The notes under the pieces are model-generated. The model was given only the letters and a program-made list of their open reading frames with translations, was not told the DNA's origin and searched no databases. Positions 1 through 6,377 of a DNA stretch of 9,007 bases are shown in pieces. The position numbers and the translations under genes were made by a program. The stretch is from an uncultured Lachnospiraceae bacterium (GTDB lineage Bacteria > Bacillota > Clostridia > Lachnospirales > Lachnospiraceae). The DNA is taken from assembly GCA_902489925.1 (NCBI GenBank), contig CABUBX010000084.1, forward strand, positions 1-9,007, read 5' to 3'. How positions within the stretch are numbered: the stretch's first letter is position 1; each line of letters begins with the position of its first letter.

Positions 1-125
1 TCTGTTGCCGAAGGCAATGTTTCCGGCAATGTCTCCGGTGTGTTTGATTTTCCGCAGCCTGCTAAAAGAAATGCACAGCACATGCCAAAAGCGGCAGCTT
101 TCATTAATTTGTTTTTTTTCATCAT
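1..125 (-). CDS. oppA: Lipoprotein N-terminus, probable oligopeptide-binding protein OppA (partial)
   Basis: Only the first 41 codons are present; the gene runs off the left edge. The reading frame opens with ATG ATG followed by a Lys-rich n-region (MMKKNK), a hydrophobic stretch and the lipobox LAGC, placing the lipidated cysteine at residue 24. Just after it is a Thr/Pro/Glu-rich tether with the repeated unit TLPE TLP, typical of a flexible linker to a solute-binding domain. AAAGGG at 133-138 lies 7 nt from the start and supports it. It follows oppF by 68 nt on the same strand with no visible terminator, so it is probably the last opp operon gene. Family knowledge: OppA-type lipoproteins capture peptides outside the cell and hand them to OppBC. 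The binding domain itself is not visible, so the assignment rests on signal peptide plus context; another lipoprotein is possible. Confidence 0.7.
   Translation of the reverse strand, partial: MMKKNKLMKAAAFGMCCAFLLAGCGKSNTPETLPETLPSAT
13..36. repeat. Two tandem 12-bp units in the lipoprotein linker
   Basis: GGCAATGTTTCC at 13-24 is followed directly by GGCAATGTCTCC at 25-36, one difference between units, and a partial third unit begins at 37. On the coding strand they give the repeated tetrapeptide TLPE/TLPE-like linker after the lipobox. In-frame 12-bp units of this sort can change linker length by slippage without disturbing the reading frame. Confidence 0.6.
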
Positions 126-193
126 ACATACGCCCTTTCTCTCTGGAAACTTTATCATAAATTCCTGGCAAGCCAAAAACTTACAAATCAACA

Positions 194-1156
194 TTAATCA
201 TAATTGTGGCAGGCAACCATATGTCCCGGCGCCGCCTCCTTCATCTTTGGTATCTCCTCGGCACATCTTGATGTCGCATACGGACATCTCGTGTGAAAAC
301 GACATCCTGACGGCGGATTAATCGGACTTGGAATATCCCCCTCGATACCACTTTTTTCTTTTTCCCGCGCCTTTTTAGGGTCTGCAATCGGCACGCTGTT
401 TAACAGCCCCTGCGTGTACGGATGCAGCGGATGTGTATAAATCTCGTTTGAATCACTCATCTCAACAAGCTGCCCCAAATACATGACACCGATATCATCG
501 GATACATAACGCACCATTGATAAATCATGTGCAATAAATAAATAGGATATTTCCTTTTCCTGCTGATAATCTTTTAAAAGATTAATCACCTGCGCCTGTA
601 TGGATACATCCAGTGCCGAAATCGGCTCATCACAAATGACAAGCTTCGGCTGAAGAATCAAAGCTCTTGCAATACCGACACGCTGACGCTGTCCTCCCGA
701 AAATTCATGCGCATATCGATTTGCGTGTTCCTTGCTTAATCCCATTCGCTCAAGCATAGGAAATACATATTCATCCGCCTCTGACTTTTTCTTAATCAGT
801 TTATGAGCCACAAGCGGCTCTGAAATAATATCACGAACCGTCATCCTCGCATTCAGCGAAGCATATGGGTCCTGAAAAATCATCTGCATTTTCTTTCGTA
901 TCGGCTTTAATGCCTTCTGATTCAAATTTGTAATGTCATCGCCATCAACAATAATTTTTCCTGACGTCGGCTCATACAAACGGATAATCGTTCTTGCACA
1001 GCTTGATTTCCCGCAGCCCGACTCTCCGACAAGCCCAAGTGTGCGTCCTTTTTGAAGCTTAAAAGATACATGGTGAACCGCATGAACCACCTGACCTTTT
1101 CCCACTTTAAAATATTTTGTCAATTCATTGACTTCCAATATCACATTCTGTTCCAT
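194..1156 (-). CDS. oppF: Oligopeptide ABC transporter ATP-binding protein OppF
   Basis: One of the two cytoplasmic ATPases that power peptide import through OppBC. The 320-residue length is normal for OppF. Visible motifs in order: Walker A GESGCGKS (44-51), Q-loop Q95 in FQDP, ABC signature FSGGQ (152-156), Walker B LVICDEP (172-178), D-loop SALD (180-183) and switch His210. The C-terminal oligopeptide/dipeptide extension carries four cysteines, C285, C291, C298 and C316, within the GCRFHTRCPYA region. This arrangement matches family members known to bind a 4Fe-4S cluster; cluster binding here is inferred. The start at 1156 has AGGGG at 1164-1168, 7 nt away and overlapping the oppD stop, so translation is probably coupled. 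OppF normally pairs with OppD as a heterodimer. Confidence 0.95.
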   Translation of the reverse strand: MEQNVILEVNELTKYFKVGKGQVVHAVHHVSFKLQKGRTLGLVGESGCGKSSCARTIIRLYEPTSGKIIVDGDDITNLNQKALKPIRKKMQMIFQDPYASLNARMTVRDIISEPLVAHKLIKKKSEADEYVFPMLERMGLSKEHANRYAHEFSGGQRQRVGIARALILQPKLVICDEPISALDVSIQAQVINLLKDYQQEKEISYLFIAHDLSMVRYVSDDIGVMYLGQLVEMSDSNEIYTHPLHPYTQGLLNSVPIADPKKAREKEKSGIEGDIPSPINPPSGCRFHTRCPYATSRCAEEIPKMKEAAPGHMVACHNYD

Positions 1157-1167
1157 AGTCCTGCCCC

Positions 1168-2175
1168 TTACTCTGCAAACGGATTATTCTCTTTAGGTGC
1201 CTTCGAATCAAGCATCCAGCAGCGGGATTTATGTCCCTTAGAAATTTCAGTAAATTCAGGAAGTTCATCCGCACATATATTTCTAGCATAGGCACATCGC
1301 GGTGCAAACGGACATCCCTTAGGCGGATTTGTCATATCCGGCGGTGAACCTGGAATAGGTACAAGACGTTCTTCCTTATCTTGATTCATTTTAGGAATCG
1401 AAGCCAAAAGTCCCAATGTATAAGGATGCTTCGGTTCTTCAAAAATTTCTTCAATCGAAGCTGTTTCCATCACAAGACCGCCATACATAACCACAACTCT
1501 GTCACAAAGCTCGGCAACAACGCCAAGGTCATGTGTTATAAACATAATACTTGTGCCAAACTCCTGCTGCATGCGACGCATCTGCTTCAAAATCTGGTCT
1601 TGAATCGTCACATCAAGTGCCGTTGTCGGTTCATCCGCAATCAACAGCTTCGGTCTGTTGGCAAATGCCATCGCAATCATCACACGCTGACGCATACCGC
1701 CCGAAAACTCATGCGGATAGGCATCATAGCGTTTCTCCGGTTCCGGAATACGAACCATTTTAAAAAGCTCAAGCACCTCTTTTTTTATTTCATCTTTTTT
1801 CTTCTCGGGATGATGCACAGTAATCATCTCTGCTACCTGCTTACCGACAGTAATCAACGGATTCAGTGACGACATCGGGTCTTGAAAAATCATGGCAATC
1901 TCCTCGCCTCTGATTTTCTGCATCTTCTTTTTGCTGACCTTCACAAGATTCTCATCCTCAAAAATAATGCGGCCCTCCTTAATCTTTGCCGTATCGGCCA
2001 AAAGTTTAAGAATCGACATTGATGTCACACTCTTTCCGCTGCCGGATTCACCGACAATACCAAGGATTTCACCTTTATGCACGCTAAAGCTGACACCTCT
2101 GACGGCCTGAACCTCACCATTCCCCGTAAAAAAGGATGTTTTTAAATTGTCTATCTCTAATAAAACCGGTTCCAT
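1168..2175 (-). CDS. oppD: Oligopeptide ABC transporter ATP-binding protein OppD
   Basis: Second ATPase of the peptide importer, partner of OppF. Counting from the upstream ATG at 2181, motifs are: Walker A GESGSGKS (44-51), Q100 in FQDP, signature FSGGM (159-163), Walker B LLIADEP (179-185), TTALD D-loop and switch His217. A C-terminal four-cysteine cluster, C290, C296, C303 and C321, parallels that in OppF and matches the 4Fe-4S motif known in this family. Start choice: the ribosome binding site GGAG at 2183-2186 is only 1 nt from the ATG at 2181 but 7 nt from the in-frame ATG at 2175, so the protein most likely begins MEPVLLEI and has 335 residues. The oppC stop sits inside this ribosome binding site, and oppF follows after 11 nt. 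Confidence 0.95.
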   Translation of the reverse strand: MEPVLLEIDNLKTSFFTGNGEVQAVRGVSFSVHKGEILGIVGESGSGKSVTSMSILKLLADTAKIKEGRIIFEDENLVKVSKKKMQKIRGEEIAMIFQDPMSSLNPLITVGKQVAEMITVHHPEKKKDEIKKEVLELFKMVRIPEPEKRYDAYPHEFSGGMRQRVMIAMAFANRPKLLIADEPTTALDVTIQDQILKQMRRMQQEFGTSIMFITHDLGVVAELCDRVVVMYGGLVMETASIEEIFEEPKHPYTLGLLASIPKMNQDKEERLVPIPGSPPDMTNPPKGCPFAPRCAYARNICADELPEFTEISKGHKSRCWMLDSKAPKENNPFAE

Positions 2176-2185
2176 AAGCATTCTC

Positions 2186-3334
2186 CTATTTTTTTAATTT
2201 CGGGTCCAACGCATCTCTTAAACCGTCACCTACAAAGTTAAAGGCAAACATAATGATACAAATTACAAGCGCCGGTATAAAAAGCTGGTAAGGACAGGTT
2301 TTCAGTCCTTCCATGGCATCATTACACATCGTACCTAAGCTTGCCAGCGGCGGCTTAATACCAATTCCGAGATAGCTTAAAAATGCTTCCATAAAAATTG
2401 CAGAAGGTATAAGCATCGTCACTGTAACAAGAATTGAACCGAGCGCATTAGGTATTAAATGACGCATCAATATATGTCCTGTAGAGGTTCCGATTGACTT
2501 TGCCGCCATAACAAACTCCTGATTTTTAAGGCTCAGCACCTGACCTCTGACGACTCTTGCCATATCTACCCAATAAACACTGCCGATTGCAATGATAATA
2601 CTCTGAAAGCCATTTCCCAAAAATACCATAATTAAAATGACGTAAAGTACAAGCGGTATCGTACTTATGATATCTACAATTCTCATCATTATCGTATCAA
2701 TATTGCCGCCTATGTATCCGGAAATACCTCCGTATATCACACCGATAACCATATTTACCGCCGCAGCAATAAATGCAACCATCAGTGATATTCTCGCACC
2801 GTACATCAGTCTTGTAAAAATGTCTCGTCCAAGACTGTCTGTACCGAGAATATATGATTTGTTCCATACATGTGACTGAGCAAAAACCGCTCTCGTTTCA
2901 GGGTCTGCAATAAGATACGGTTTAGAGCCGTAATAAAGTGCGACTTCTTTGCCCTGGTCATCAAAAATTGTCATTTTCTTGTCAGCTTCTTCACGAATAC
3001 GTGTCAGCTGATTACCCAAAGTTCCATCTTCATTGACTTTTAAAACTTTTAAAGACTGCGTAATATATAAGTACCCTTCCGACGGACTTTCAAACACCTT
3101 CATCAAAGGGGGAACATTAACAACTTCAAGCTTTTGGTCCGAGTAGCTGTAATCAGTGAAAAACGGTCCCGCAAAGGCCAGCACCATCATCAGTACGATA
3201 ATAATAAAACCTGCGATTGCCGTCGGTTTCTTTCTGAAACGGTACCATACATCTCCCGCAAAGGTTCTGCTTTTTCCCCATATTTTCTCTCTGTCATCGT
3301 CCGATGGTTTGAGCATTTCCCATTTCTTTTCCAT
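2186..3334 (-). CDS. oppC: Oligopeptide ABC transporter permease OppC, with extended extracytoplasmic insertion
   Basis: Membrane permease that forms the peptide channel with OppB. A first membrane segment spans about 39-59. The family hallmark GTDSLGRDIFTRLMYGAR follows at 164-181, then five more hydrophobic segments at about 184-204, 219-240, 243-255, 297-318 and 351-370. The EAA loop that contacts the ATPases is at about 273-296 (EFVMAAKSIGTS... RHLIPNA). At 382 residues it is longer than the usual OppC of about 300, because roughly 100 residues (60-160) lie between the first segment and the GTDSLGRD motif; topology puts these outside. The region is hydrophilic, with aromatic and Asp/Gly turns (DDQGKEVALYYG). 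AAGGAG at 3343-3348 is 8 nt from the start and abuts the oppB stop. Similar insertions occur in some Firmicutes homologues, as far as I recall. Confidence 0.93.
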   Translation of the reverse strand: MEKKWEMLKPSDDDREKIWGKSRTFAGDVWYRFRKKPTAIAGFIIIVLMMVLAFAGPFFTDYSYSDQKLEVVNVPPLMKVFESPSEGYLYITQSLKVLKVNEDGTLGNQLTRIREEADKKMTIFDDQGKEVALYYGSKPYLIADPETRAVFAQSHVWNKSYILGTDSLGRDIFTRLMYGARISLMVAFIAAAVNMVIGVIYGGISGYIGGNIDTIMMRIVDIISTIPLVLYVILIMVFLGNGFQSIIIAIGSVYWVDMARVVRGQVLSLKNQEFVMAAKSIGTSTGHILMRHLIPNALGSILVTVTMLIPSAIFMEAFLSYLGIGIKPPLASLGTMCNDAMEGLKTCPYQLFIPALVICIIMFAFNFVGDGLRDALDPKLKK

Positions 3335-3348
3335 GCTGCTATCTCCTT

Positions 3349-4266
3349 CTACTCATATTTGATTCTCGGGTCAATGAGACAATAGAAAACATCAACAACA
3401 AATGTCATAACCATTAAAAATGTGGCATAAAAAATTGTCATACCCATAATTGTTGTATAATCTCGCTGAGTTACACTGTCCACAAAATAAATTCCCATTC
3501 CCGGAATTGCAAATATTTTTTCAATAACAAAGCTTCCGGTAAGCAATCCTGCGATTGTTGGCCCAAGCACTGTAATTATCGGAATCATCGCATTGCGAAG
3601 TGCATGACGCGTAATGACTTTGCCTTCCGACAATCCTTTGGCTCTCGCAGTTCGTATGTAATCCTGTCCCATAACCTCAAGAAGACTGGAACGCATTAAC
3701 CTTGTAATATAGCTGACCGAGTACCCGCCCAAGGCAACTACCGGAAGTATGTAGCTTTTCCATGAGTCCAATCCATAAGTCGGAAGTACATTCAGCTTAA
3801 AAGAAAATACATAAATCAAAATCGAGGCAATAACAAACGACGGTATTGTTACACCGACTGTCGCCAGCCCCATCAGCAGCATATCCTGCCACTTTCCGTT
3901 TTTTATCGCCGCCAGTATTCCCATAGGAACCACCGCAACCAAAACAAACACAATCGTTACGACACCCAGTTTTCCTGAAACCGGAAAACCACTCTCGATA
4001 AATTCATTCACTGTCTTGCCTACATACTTGTATGACGGTCCAAAATCACCGTGAACCACACCGCCAAGATAAGAAAAAAACTGCTCATGCAGCGGTGCAT
4101 CCAAATTGAATTTTGCATTCAGTGCAGCTTCTACTTCCTCTGACACCTGTTTATTGCTTGTAAACGGCCCTCCGGGTATCGCATGCATAATTGTAAATGT
4201 CAGCAGAATGATAAGAAACAAGGCAACAAGCATGATGCCAAAGCGTTTAAGAAAATATTTCCACAT
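3349..4266 (-). CDS. oppB: Oligopeptide ABC transporter permease OppB
   Basis: First gene of the operon and partner permease of OppC in the cell membrane. The 305-residue length is normal. The protein starts with the typical MWKYFLKRFG followed by a membrane segment (11-29). The conserved early loop AIPGGPFTSNK and FGPSY element follow, then hydrophobic segments at about 100-121, 130-155, 172-187, 227-247 and 273-298. The EAA-type loop DYIRTARAKGLSEGKVITRH (202-221) is the docking site for OppD/OppF. The downstream block IEKIFAIPGMG and the terminal DPRIKYE are family signatures. GGAGG at 4273-4277 lies 6 nt before the ATG. A strong promoter sits directly upstream, so oppB heads the transcript; oppC follows after 14 nt. 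Confidence 0.95.
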   Translation of the reverse strand: MWKYFLKRFGIMLVALFLIILLTFTIMHAIPGGPFTSNKQVSEEVEAALNAKFNLDAPLHEQFFSYLGGVVHGDFGPSYKYVGKTVNEFIESGFPVSGKLGVVTIVFVLVAVVPMGILAAIKNGKWQDMLLMGLATVGVTIPSFVIASILIYVFSFKLNVLPTYGLDSWKSYILPVVALGGYSVSYITRLMRSSLLEVMGQDYIRTARAKGLSEGKVITRHALRNAMIPIITVLGPTIAGLLTGSFVIEKIFAIPGMGIYFVDSVTQRDYTTIMGMTIFYATFLMVMTFVVDVFYCLIDPRIKYE

Positions 4267-4297
4267 TCTATTCCTCCGTTCTTTTTTGCTTTACAAC

Positions 4298-4326
4298 ACT
4301 ATAGCATTAGCAAGTCGCATTGTCAA
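4298..4326 (-). promoter_or_regulatory. Near-consensus sigma-A-type promoter for oppBCDFA
   Basis: On the minus strand a perfect -35 TTGACA (4326-4321) is followed by a 17-bp spacer and the -10 TATAGT (4303-4298), 5 of 6 matches. Transcription would begin near 4291, leaving a leader of about 25 nt that carries the oppB ribosome binding site. The leader is too short for a riboswitch or attenuator. No clear operator was recognised. Confidence 0.85.
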
Positions 4327-4346
4327 TACACTAAATACAATAATAT

Positions 4347-4376
4347 AAAAAAAAGACTGCCTTTTTTGGCAGCCTT
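4347..4376 (-). terminator. Intrinsic terminator of the cell wall hydrolase gene
   Basis: Read on the minus strand, AAGGCTGCC (4376-4368), loop AAAAAA and GGCAGTCTT (4361-4353) form a 9-bp stem with one G-U pair. The stem overlaps a run of eight T (4354-4347). It lies about 30 nt past the stop codon and only about 20 bp before the -35 of the opp promoter, insulating the two units. Confidence 0.93.
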
Positions 4377-4405
4377 CAAAAATACGCTGATTGATAAAGT
4401 ATTTT

Positions 4406-6091
4406 TTAATAATGATAGAATATATGGTCGCCGATTTTTATATATTCGGCAACTTTTGATGTATCGACAACTGTGTTAAAGAAATAATAACCTTCAACAT
4501 TATTATTGCCTGCAATTGCATCTTTTGCAGCCTTCACACACTCATCCGGTACACCCTTATTCAAAGCCGCAGCCAACGAACCGGAAAATGCCGGTGCGAA
4601 CTGCCCTCTCTGATAAATAACCTCTTTCATTGTATTTGGGAACTGTGTACTGTTAATGCGGTTTAACACGACATTGGCAACGGCAAGCTTGCCTTCATAA
4701 GGCTGATTGCCTGACTCACAATATACAAGCGCCGCCAAAAGCTTAACTTCTTCCTCTGTATAGCTTCCGTTGCTGCCTGTATCGCCTTCGCCCTCCGGTG
4801 CCTTATCTGTCAATGTGATATATTTTGCAAAAGCGTAGCCTGTCACTGCCTTACCATTGGCAAGTGTTTCGACTTTATACCACTGACCATCAGCTGTCAC
4901 GGATTGTATTGTCACCGTGCCATTCTTATAGAGCGCACCAATGACTTTTGATGATGTTGATGCCTGTGCTCTTAAATTTAACACCGCTGTATTTACAATA
5001 CCATACTTTTTGCTCACTGTCTGCTCAGTATCGGATGGCTGCTGACTGCCCCCGTTTTCACTGTCTGACACTTTAGTAACATATTCCGCAAAAACATAAC
5101 CGTTGACTTTGGCACCGTTACTCTCTACGGAAATCTTATACCAGTCACCGCTTTTTCCTAAAAGCGTTACAACTGTATTTTTGGAAAGACATGTTACAAC
5201 CTTTGAAGATGTTGTCGCCTTGCTTCTCACATTAAGCGCAGAAACATTAACTTTGGCTTTGCCGTCGGCTGCTGCCTCACCATTTGTATTATTATTCGTA
5301 TTGTTGTCATCTGAAGCTGTTTTCTTCGTAATATACTGAGCGGACACATAGCCTTCAGTATCACGATTGTTTACCTTTGCCGTAATCTTATACCAGTCAC
5401 CGGAAATACCTGTAATCTTTACTGCACTTCCCTGATAAATACAACCAAGTCTTGCACTTGACACAGACGGCTGCTTTCTCACGTTAAGTACCGGTGTATT
5501 CACAACACCGCTTCCTGAGGCCGCTGTTGTCTGCTGACTATTGCTGTCTGATGACGAGGAAATTGTTACATACGCTTTATACATGTAACCTGTTGTATAT
5601 GTACCGCCCATCGTCAGTCCAACCTTGTACCAGTCACCTTCTGTGCCTAAAATTGTCACCCTTGTTCCACTGTTTACCGAACCGATAATACCGCTGTTCA
5701 AAGATGCGCCCTTACGAATCCGCAGGCCATTGACATTGACTGTGCCGTTTCCCGAAACAACAGCACCCGCGCTGCCCGTATCGCCTTTGGCATTCACATA
5801 AGAAGAAAATACATAACCTGTTTTTTCTTTTCCTCCTACAGTTGTCCTCACCTTATACCAGTCGCCCTGCGTATCAGTAATGACTACCTCTGTTCCCTTG
5901 CCCAGCACACCGACAATGCCTGATGATATAGACGCAGCATTTCTTAAATTAAGCGCACTCACCTCGACAACACCTCTGGAATCGGCATAGGCCGTATGCA
6001 TCGTTCCCGGTACAGTTCCAATCCCCATTAATGTCAGCATTAATACAATGGCTAAGGACTTTTTAGAATGTTTCATTCTTTTCATGTGCAA
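4406..6091 (-). CDS. Secreted cell wall hydrolase with five SH3b repeats and a SleB-like Hydrolase_2 domain
   Basis: Counting from the TTG at 6091: a signal peptide covers residues 1-36 (Lys/Arg-rich start, hydrophobic core, cleavage after AYA). Five bacterial SH3 repeats follow at about 39-100, 116-176, 195-255, 279-339 and 364-426. Each has LN(L/V)R or LRIR near its start, a GDWYK or GQWYK core and a final GY(V/M/A)-x(1-2)-A/S-Y. Ser/Thr/Asn/Asp/Gly-rich linkers separate them. Residues 446-561 match the Hydrolase_2 (SleB/CwlJ) domain: LVYCESGNQPYEGKLAVANV with likely catalytic Glu459, then NRINSTQFP and QRGQFAP. SleB-family enzymes cleave peptidoglycan; SH3b modules usually bind the wall. 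The architecture suggests wall remodelling during growth rather than only spore germination, but this is inference. Start: GAGG at 6099-6102 lies 7 nt from TTG and 13 nt from the in-frame ATG at 6085; both remain possible and differ by two residues. The gene appears monocistronic. Confidence 0.92.
   Translation of the reverse strand: MHMKRMKHSKKSLAIVLMLTLMGIGTVPGTMHTAYADSRGVVEVSALNLRNAASISSGIVGVLGKGTEVVITDTQGDWYKVRTTVGGKEKTGYVFSSYVNAKGDTGSAGAVVSGNGTVNVNGLRIRKGASLNSGIIGSVNSGTRVTILGTEGDWYKVGLTMGGTYTTGYMYKAYVTISSSSDSNSQQTTAASGSGVVNTPVLNVRKQPSVSSARLGCIYQGSAVKITGISGDWYKITAKVNNRDTEGYVSAQYITKKTASDDNNTNNNTNGEAAADGKAKVNVSALNVRSKATTSSKVVTCLSKNTVVTLLGKSGDWYKISVESNGAKVNGYVFAEYVTKVSDSENGGSQQPSDTEQTVSKKYGIVNTAVLNLRAQASTSSKVIGALYKNGTVTIQSVTADGQWYKVETLANGKAVTGYAFAKYITLTDKAPEGEGDTGSNGSYTEEEVKLLAALVYCESGNQPYEGKLAVANVVLNRINSTQFPNTMKEVIYQRGQFAPAFSGSLAAALNKGVPDECVKAAKDAIAGNNNVEGYYFFNTVVDTSKVAEYIKIGDHIFYHY
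4814..5977 (-). repeat. Five SH3b-coding repeats within the hydrolase gene
   Basis: Repeat units lie at about 5977-5792, 5746-5564, 5509-5327, 5257-5075 and 5002-4814. The best conserved DNA is the segment encoding (D/Q)WYK, seen on the plus strand as variants of CTTATACCAGTCACC. The linkers are of unequal length and unrelated sequence, and amino-acid identity between units is only moderate. This points to old duplications rather than a recent expansion. Confidence 0.85.
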
Positions 6092-6114
6092 TTACCATCC
6101 TCACTCTCGTATTT

Positions 6115-6131
6115 GTTACAATAATGTTACA
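6115..6131 (-). promoter_or_regulatory. Candidate WalR (YycF) response-regulator box
   Basis: On the minus strand the sequence reads TGTAAC-ATTAT-TGTAAC, a perfect match to the published WalR consensus TGTWAH-N5-TGTWAH. A related half-site, TGTGAC (6153-6148), lies exactly 22 bp further upstream, in phase with the 11-bp spacing. WalRK controls peptidoglycan hydrolase genes in Bacillus and Staphylococcus, which fits the gene downstream. The box lies just after the predicted transcription start, which would suit repression. No regulator gene is in the window, so the assignment is inference. Confidence 0.5.
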
Positions 6132-6142
6132 TTGCGCTTATT

Positions 6143-6171
6143 ATTATGTCACATTTCTTTCAAGAAATCAA
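6143..6171 (-). promoter_or_regulatory. Predicted promoter of the cell wall hydrolase gene
   Basis: On the minus strand, -35 TTGATT (6171-6166), a 17-bp spacer and -10 CATAAT (6148-6143). An extended -10 TG is present (TGACATAAT). The predicted start is near 6136, giving a leader of about 45 nt. A weaker alternative, GTGACA-17-TAACAT, lies about 20 bp downstream. The spacing is good but the -35 is only a 4 of 6 match. Confidence 0.6.
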
Positions 6172-6270
6172 GCCCTTTTTTATCGTCCTCCCCCACTGTC
6201 CCCCCTAATATTGTCTATTTTTTCTCTTTTTTGTACATTTTTTCATTAAAAATGGGATTAAAACGCAAAA

Positions 6271-6312
6271 TAACCCCACTTGAAAACACTTTATGTTTAC
6301 TAAGCGGGGTTA
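6271..6312 (-). terminator. Imperfect hairpin downstream of the alarmone synthetase gene, possible terminator
   Basis: TAACCCCACTT (6271-6281) pairs with AAGCGGGGTTA (6302-6312), 10 of 11 pairs with one A-C mismatch. AAAC/GTTT within the loop can extend it. On the minus strand it is followed by TTTTGCGTTTT, U-rich but interrupted. It lies about 65 nt past the synthetase stop, so it could end that transcript, but it lacks the clean T-run of the other terminators here and might be a different RNA structure. Confidence 0.45.
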
Positions 6313-6377
6313 AAATTGTTACACATTTATAAAATAGCTCAAAATTTTATCGTTTCAATGTCGAAAGCCCTCACATT

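Noticed and set aside
166..175. Inverted repeat TGGC-AA-GCCA between oppF and the lipoprotein gene
   Set aside because: The arms are 4 bp with a 2-nt loop and no T-run, too small for a terminator; no promoter with good spacing was seen beside it, so the lipoprotein gene is kept in the opp operon.
1381..1869. 162-codon open frame on the plus strand
   Set aside because: It lies wholly inside oppD on the opposite strand, has no family-like motifs and reads as low-quality His/Asn-rich sequence; it is a shadow of the real gene.
4814..5977. SH3b repeat DNA considered as a possible CRISPR-like or satellite repeat array
   Set aside because: The repeats are in-frame, about 180 bp long, diverged and encode clear SH3b motifs.
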